NCBI GenBank assembly: GCA_011799875.1
Contig: CM022303.1
Location: 737,162,939 to 737,226,938, forward strand
Length of the DNA: 64,000 nt
Reading direction: 5' to 3'
Source of the DNA: Thinopyrum elongatum
Taxonomy: Eukaryota; Streptophyta; Magnoliopsida; Poales; Poaceae
This document shows, piece after piece, positions 58,364 to 64,000 of the stretch (positions within the stretch are counted from its first letter, which is position 1; each line of letters begins with the position of its first letter). A model generated the notes under the pieces. The model made no database searches. It saw only the letters and a list, made by a program, of their open reading frames with translations, and was not told the origin of the DNA. Position numbers and translations under genes: made by a program.

Positions 58364-61300
58364 CTACGGTAGCGGGTAATGAAATTCTCCTTTGGGATCT
58401 ATGATCTGGTCGAGCAAAAATCCCGCTATTTCCTCTTGAATTGCTCGTACGCAATCCATTGGTAGGAGCTTATCCCGCATCTCCGAGAACTTTAAAGAAG
58501 GAGATCAATATGCATGTATTAGTTATGTCTATATATATTAGATAATGATGTAAAAAATGTGAATAGTATTCTGGCAAACGTACCCATAGCTTTCTATTAG
58601 ATAAGCTCCTTTCAGACGCCATCATGCGAATGTTCTCGTAAACGTAGTATGCACATAAATCAGTTCCCGGCACCTGCTTCAGGGCCATTACGAGAATAGA
58701 ATTCAATCAGATAATAATTAATCAAGCATGATAATTAATGGTATTGAAACTAGAATTAAAGAAATGGTAGCTAGCTAGTACTACTTAATTAATTACCTTG
58801 GGTCGATACCATTTCAGCTTTTGTTTCCATTGACCTGGAACCTTTTTGATGAACTTTTCCCAAGCCCTCCCCGCCGGCAAAGAAAATGAATAAAGGAGTT
58901 ATTAATTAGTTGATATCAGGAAATGACGAACTAAAGAGGCCGACATATAGTTCGATAATGATTGAAATTACCTGTCGACCATCCCCTTCACGATTGAGTA
59001 CTCAGTATCTGGTTTAAGTAGTGAGTCCAGTACTTCAGCTTTTCCCTCTTCAACTTGAATGATTAACAAGATCCAGTGGAAACTGCATGCTCACATGTTT
59101 GCATGTATAAATTAAGCAGGCATGTGCATAACACTAATCAACTACCCTAAACCCTATACACTTATTAACATCTAGCTAGTAAGCAAAAACATAATTTGTA
59201 GTTCAAGACAGTGTGACTCACTCGAAGTTGTAAGGAAGTAGTATATCTCGATTGGTATTTAGGCGCTTCAAGAACTCTAGCAAGGTTTTCTCTGTGTCTT
59301 CTTTTGACCATTCTTGTGACCATGTCTCTTGATTAATGGTATTTGGGTCAATGAACCCAATGCCATAGCGTCCAGCTTTTTTCATTTCATAGATCTTCAT
59401 TCTGCATAATACCACAGAAAAGAATATAGTGAGGATAATTACAAGCAATGATCAACGAGCACTACAGCTAGCTTGAGACTTAAATTACAGAAAGAAATCA
59501 CTTATAGACAATAGCAACTGACGATAGATTTGTCGAGTGTGTCTTGATTGAATAACTGAAACAGTTCTGTAAACTCAACATACAGAGCATTCGCATTGTA
59601 GTAATGCTCTGGCTTGACTCTCACCATGAGGGACTCTCGATTGGTGGTCTTGGCAATTTTCATGTACCATTCATGCAATTCATACATTCTCGTTGAGAGC
59701 TTCTTCACCTCCTCAGTCTTGACTAGAGGTTCGCCGCGGGCATATTTTCGTTTTAGTTGCTGCTCTGTAAACTTTTCCATGGGCTCGATGCCTAGGAGTT
59801 GTTCTATAGTGCATCCGATCTCTTCAGCCTGCCTTCTATGATCGTCGGTTATTACTAGCTGATCGGCGCCGGTAGTCACATGTGTTGGTACAATGAGCGG
59901 GGGAATCGATTGCACCGCCTGTTTTCCCCGCTGGGGAACAGTTTTCCCGCTGTTTTTGGCAGCGGCTTGGCTGGATCTCGAGCACGACTCCTTCTTTTTT
60001 TGTGCTTGATATGCCTTCCTGATTTGGCGCTCATAGTCTGAGTCAATAGGCTTGGGAGCTGGTGGTTCAGCCATACGAATAAAGTGGTCAATGACTTGCT
60101 CAGGTACTATCTCCTTTGGCGGCGGTGGCGGTTTCGGTCCAAAATGGGCCCTCAATTCGGCTTGCACTTTTGCTTCGTTTTCCTCCATAGTTAGGTCGTA
60201 AGGCCTCTTTGGAAGAGCCGTGAGGCTTGGACCAAATTGGAATTTCTTGCCTCCTGTACCTGTACTTGTACCGCTAGCCACCATAGCTGCGGCGGCTCTC
60301 TTCCGCTGTTGCTTAGGCGGCGTAGCCCGCTGAGGCAGCGGAAACGGCTGACGCGGTGCCTGACATGGAGGAGGAGGAGTGGGCTGACGCGTTGCCGGAC
60401 TTGGAGGAGGAGGAGTGGCCTGACACGATGCCGGACCTGGAGGAGGAGGAGTGGCCTGACGCGTCGGCGGACTTGAAGGAGCAGGACTCTGCTGAGGCGG
60501 TGGCTGATGACTTGGAGGAGCGGGAGTCTGCTGACGCGGTGGCGGACTTGGAGGAGGAGTCGGCTGATGCGGTGTCGGTGGCCTTGGAAAGATGATGCAA
60601 TCCTTTCTCCATAGAATGATATGATGTATGGCCTCTCCGAGTGTGTGCTCGTTGTCACCTCCAGGAATGTCAAGCTTTAGCCCCGAATATTGTGCCACCA
60701 CTTCATCAACCATGACACGAGCATAGCCAGCTGGAATCAGGTTGCAATGGAAGGTTGCTTCAGGGGGATTTGTATAAGCAATGGCGTACGCCACCTTCAT
60801 GGATATGTTCTTCATTTTGAAGTGTAGCTCACAATTAGTGTTTTCCATGATGTCATCCACAGGGTATCTATCCAGCAGTGCCTCGCCTGGGGCAGAACCC
60901 ACGCTGCTTCTCAGCATGGATGGGACGGTGCTATCCAATGTTGGATCCGCTAGCTGCTACCGCTGCTGAGACGCCCTTTCCTGGCTAAGTGAGTCGATCT
61001 GCTGCTGCTGCCGCTGGAATTGGAGTGCCAACTCTGCGTGCGCTGATTCTAGGCCTTGAAGGCGTTCTGCTTTCTGCTTCCTCTGCTCCTCCTCCAGCTT
61101 CCTCTTCTTCTCCTCCTCGATCTTCTTTCTCGCACGGCTTCTGTAGTCGGCGTTCCAGTCCTGAAACCCCTCATACCATGGAACAACGCCTTTGCCTCGT
61201 GTTCTTCCTGGGTGTTCAGGATTTCCCAGGGCGCGCGTAAGCTCGTCGTTCTCTCTGTTGGGCGTGAACACCCCCGTTCGAGCCTCTTCTATTGCAACAA

Positions 61301-62361
61301 GTATTTTGAGGTCGGCTCCTTTAAGACTTGCCTTCTCCAAAACCTGGCCTGTCTTTGGGTCCAACGTCCCCCCATGCGCATAGAACCAAGTCCTGCACCT
61401 GGGGGGCCAGCTCAATGTAACAGGAATGACCCCTGCATCCACCATCTGTTGCTCAGCCTTATCCCACTTAGGCCGGGCCACAGCGTAGCCACCTGGCCCC
61501 AGCCTATGGTAATGCTCCTTTTTCGCGGCATTGAGCTTGTTTATTCTCGACTGTTCCTTAGCTAATTCCGATTCCTTGAATTTCACGAAAGCGGGCCAGT
61601 GATCTCTTTGCTTCTCCAGTGTTCCCGTGAATTCTGGAGTCTTCTTTCCTCCTTCGACGTACTTGGCCCATATACTTTTCTTGTTTTTGTTGAATGCAAC
61701 CGCCATCTTCCTAAGAGCAGCGTCCTTGACTTTCTGCACATCTGCATCTGTGAAATGATCTGGTAGGGTGAAATGTGACATGAGAGATTCCCAGAGCAGA
61801 TCTTTTGCACTTTGGTCAACAAAAGTAAGATTTGGACGTTCCTGTGCTGGCTTTTTCCATTCTTGAATGGAGATTGGGATTTGGTCCTTCACAAGAACTC
61901 TGCACTGACGAACGAACTAGCCCGCATTCTTCTTAGGCTCGCTTGGTTCGCCATTAGGTTTGATGGCATCTATGTTGTACTTTACGCCATCCTTCAACTT
62001 TTTGGCCGGGCCTCGCACTGTCCTGCTGCCTGTATTAGATTTGCTCGATCCGGAGGGCTAAAAGAAGAAAGATCGATTCATTAATATATATACAAATCAT
62101 TTAAAACATGTGATGATCACCAGATGCCTGCTTATATAAATATACCTCGCCGGTCTTTGTTATTTCAAGATCAACATTTTCTTCATCATCATAATCATAG
62201 TTCTGGACTTCATCTATTCGTTCGTCTTCATCAAATATCATACCCTCACCGGTAGGGTTCAGATATTGCGAGCCGTCATCTTCTTCAAACTCATCTGGGC
62301 GAGGGGATGAGCGTATGATGTTGAACAGGGCCTCCTCTCCTTCTCTACCGGTATTGTCCAT
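58364..62361 (-). pseudogene. CACTA Transposase_24/Ulp1 gene, nearly intact
   Basis: The start MDNTGREGEEALFNII at 62361; exon 1 ends at about 62146 (GT donor). Exon 2 begins at 62057 after an AG acceptor and carries the Transposase_24-like region (KKTPEFTGTLEKQRDHW, NRENDELTRALGNPEHPGR) and a Gln/Arg-rich coiled stretch (60960-61120). It continues with KNISMKVAYA, IPAGYARVMVDEV and a Pro-rich linker of roughly 12-residue repeats (60560-60300). The protease exons follow: IGFIDPNT (about 59370), FHWILLIIQV (59080) and VLDSL (59030) with the candidate His and Asp, an AWEKFIKKVPGQW exon (58870-58800), GTDLCAYYVYENI with the candidate Cys (about 58650), and a last exon ending FHYPLP at TAG 58364. 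Defects are few: TAG at 61918 and 60954, and a donor changed from GT to AT at 59505. It was probably functional recently. Substrate unknown. Confidence 0.78.
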
Positions 62362-62480
62362 ATCTTTTATTTAACTAATCCAGAAGAAATGTAAAACAAT
62401 TTAGTATTCAAATTACAATGCATGCATGCAATCAATAAGGAAAAACTGAATCATAGTACATAATATGCATCATCGAATAT

Positions 62481-62605
62481 AATCTCGAATACATCGTCTT
62501 GAATATTATCGAATAATATATATAATCTCGAATACCTCATCTCGAATATTATCGAATAATATATATAATCTCGAATACATCGTCTCGAATATTATCAAAT
62601 ACATC
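62481..62605. repeat. 43-bp tandem repeat, about three units
   Basis: Units start AATCTCGAATAC at 62481, 62524 and 62567, exactly 43 bases apart. AT-rich, within the CACTA, between the upstream exon and the Ulp1-type gene. Confidence 0.85.
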
Positions 62606-62663
62606 ACTAGCTAGCTAATATAGATCGAATACTATCAAATAATCTAGTTCACTCACGGTTCCT

Positions 62664-63067
62664 GAGGCGCGGGCGGTGGACACCCAAAGAGAAGGAACCA
62701 TCACAGGATCATAGCTCGGGTGAGATCCCCGAAGAACCTGCCAGGTATTGGAGAACCTGACGTCCAACGTAGCCATGTAGCGACGGACGTGCTCGTCCTC
62801 CTCCTTGACACGGCGACGTACCACCTCCGGCGGGGCCGGCTCCCTCCGCACCAAAAGTGGCCCATGCGAACGCCACCAAAGGAGCTCCGGGTCGACGATG
62901 GGACCCGGGGCCGGGTCCCTCACCAAGCGGCGCGCCCCTGAAGGTGGCACCTCCCAGTGCCAGCCCGGCGGAGCCCAGTACCGGACATGGCTCCTCTGAA
63001 GCAGGACGTCGTCGCGAACGGGTCGGAGGCGAGGATGCGGGCCGGGCAACGTTGACGTCGAGAACAA
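62664..63067 (-). CDS. Probable exon of a CACTA-borne protein, start lost
   Basis: A GC-rich open frame in AT-rich surroundings. It encodes a Pro/Arg-rich peptide with VRDDVLLQRSHVRYWAPP, DPELLWWRSHGPLLVRRE and HVRRYMATLDVRFSNTWQVL, then SYDPVMVPSLWVSTARASGT. It ends at a good splice donor (ACC|GTGAGT, about 62662). There is no in-frame ATG: the first codon available is TTG at 63067, with an in-frame stop two codons before it. It lies upstream of the Ulp1-type gene on the same strand, so it could be its first coding exon or a separate small gene. The composition and base content look captured. I do not recognise a family. Confidence 0.5.
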
Positions 63068-63142
63068 ATTCTATATGCAAATTCTATATGATCAAATGTT
63101 GCATATGTCAAAATTCAAACTTTGACATATGGTATCTAGCTA

Positions 63143-63460
63143 GCTAGCTAATTCATCTAACATTAATATATATAGCTAATTCATCTAACATTTGACAAAA
63201 GTATAAAAAACTAATTCATCTAACATTAATATATTAATTCATCTGTAACTAAAAGTATAAAAAACTAATTCATCTAACATTTTATCTAATTCATTTAACA
63301 TTTGACATTAATCTAACATTTCTATCTAATTCATCTAACATTTGACATTAATATATCTAATTCATCTAACATTTGACATTAATCTAATTCACCTAAAACT
63401 TTGACATTAATCTAACATTTATATATATATATATATATATATCTAATTCATCTATCATTT
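63143..63460. repeat. AT-rich minisatellite-like array
   Basis: CTAATTCATCTAACATT and TTTGACATTAAT phrases recur about ten times with varying spacing, ending in an (AT)n run at about 63421-63442. A (GT)n run lies at 63518-63535. Non-coding. Confidence 0.8.
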
Positions 63461-63539
63461 CTATAACTAAAAGTATACAAAACTAAAAAATAGAAAAACA
63501 GAAAATAATTAAGAAAATGTGTGTGTGTGTGTGTGTACT

Positions 63540-63840
63540 GTGTGCGTGTGTGAGGGCGCGCGGCAGGTGGCCGGGTCTTACAGCGGGGCGACAGCCGGCG
63601 AGGCGAGGCGACGGGGGCGGCGACGGGGGGCGGCGACGGGCTGGGGCGGCGACGGGGACGTGCCGGGGCGGCAATGGGGACGGGCCGGGGCGGCGCGTGA
63701 CGGGGATGGGCGCGGCGATGGGGCGGCGACGGGGACGGGCGCGGCGATGGGGACGGAGACGACGAGGGGCGCGGCGACGGGGACGGGCGCGGCGACGGGG
63801 CGGCGACGGGGACGGGCGCGGTTATGGGGCAGAGGTTGAA
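63540..63840. repeat. GC-rich low-complexity block
   Basis: Repeated GGCGACGGGGACGGGCGCGG phrases. All six frames give long low-complexity ORFs, so none should be trusted. By position it may be the promoter/leader region of the minus-strand gene. Confidence 0.6.
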
Positions 63841-63894
63841 GCAGAGGAAGAAGAGAAGAAAACTGAAATTTTTTGAAGTGCTGCTTATATAGGA

Positions 63895-64000
63895 TGGACC
63901 TTTAGTACATGTTGGAGCCACCAACCGGTACTAAAGGTCTGTTTTGGCCAGGCCATGCGGCGGGAAGCGACCACCTTTAGTACCGGATGGTGGCACCAAC
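63895..64000. repeat. CACTA subterminal-type repeats at window edge
   Basis: Two palindromic units with CCTTTAGTACATG ... CCGGTACTAAAGG and CCTTTAGTACCGGATGG, the second cut by the window end. They are preceded by CTTATATAGG, as the right array of the complete CACTA is preceded by CTTTATATAGGG at 26569-26580. Confidence 0.75.

Larger units (their letters stand above)
57905..64000 (-). mobile_element. CACTA transposon, left part, with a Ulp1-type gene
   Basis: Starts CACTAGTGCAGAATTGGGA, with ATT immediately before it. Subterminal palindromes of GTACCGG type follow to about 58115. The gene content is the Transposase_24/Ulp1-type gene plus an upstream exon; no TNP2 transposase is seen. Palindromic CTTTAGTACCGG-type repeats reappear at 63895-64000, so the right end may be just outside the window. 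In that case this is an element of about 6.2 kb without a transposase gene. Confidence 0.85.

Noticed and set aside
60237..60595. Plus-strand ORFs rich in LEEEEWPD-type repeats
   Set aside because: They are the antisense of the Pro-rich linker repeats of the minus-strand Ulp1-type gene; the repeat period keeps all frames open.
62481..63460. Regular repeats considered as a CRISPR-like array
   Set aside because: The 43-bp units are directly adjacent with no unique spacers, and this is a plant transposon context.
63448..63924. Pro/Arg/Ala-rich ORFs on both strands
   Set aside because: Low-complexity GC block without stops in any frame; no protein features.

Overview
The window reads as a gene-poor, transposon-packed stretch of a large grass genome, most likely Triticeae (wheat, Aegilops or barley). 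Three things support this: the LTR termini (elements starting TGATACGTCTCC or TGTAGGA-ATATGCCCTAG), the CACTA elements with TTTAGTCCCGG-type subterminal palindromes, and the nesting depth. I found no intact host gene, no rRNA or tRNA gene and no CRISPR array. Every protein-like signal belongs to, or was carried by, a mobile element, and nearly all are broken. Family names rest on motifs read by eye; no database search was possible.

Layout. 1-474 is the right end of a CACTA element inserted in a reverse-oriented LTR fragment (478-1261). 1262-8603 is a non-autonomous LTR retrotransposon (copy A) with a gag remnant, an accessory ORF and a nested solo LTR. 8604-10210 is low-copy-like repeat sequence ending in a large palindrome. 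10207-27342 is an element with long terminal inverted repeats (MULE-like). It carries a plant mobile domain (PMD) pseudogene, which was itself hit by a solo LTR (11282-13265) and by a complete 11.75-kb CACTA (15112-26864). 27343-35845 is host-like repeat sequence broken by a minus-strand LTR element and by a solo LTR of the same family at the same site. 35846-43062 repeats the reverse LTR and the retrotransposon (copy B). 43063-46287 repeats the host-like sequence. 46288-51090 is a non-autonomous Helitron. 51091-57496 is a third, rearranged copy of the host-like sequence with a retroposed insert and a MITE. 57497-57904 is the reverse LTR again, and 57905-64000 is another CACTA in exactly the LTR position occupied by the one at the window start.

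The window is therefore best seen as a degenerate tandem array. A unit (reverse LTR, LTR retrotransposon, host-like segments) appears about three times and is bloated to different sizes by later insertions. Insertions shared between units predate the duplication; those in one unit postdate it.

The most interesting content is: (i) a PMD gene inside a TIR element, with five GT-AG introns and a reading frame restored exactly when the solo LTR and one target-site copy are mentally removed; (ii) CACTA second genes that join a Transposase_24-like region to a C-terminal Ulp1-type (C48) protease domain, one of them in an element apparently lacking the TNP2 transposase; (iii) a CACTA that looks composite, with an internal terminus-like array; (iv) subterminal palindromes whose two arms change together; (v) a conserved accessory ORF, of no family I recognise, next to the 3' LTR of retrotransposon copies that have no pol.
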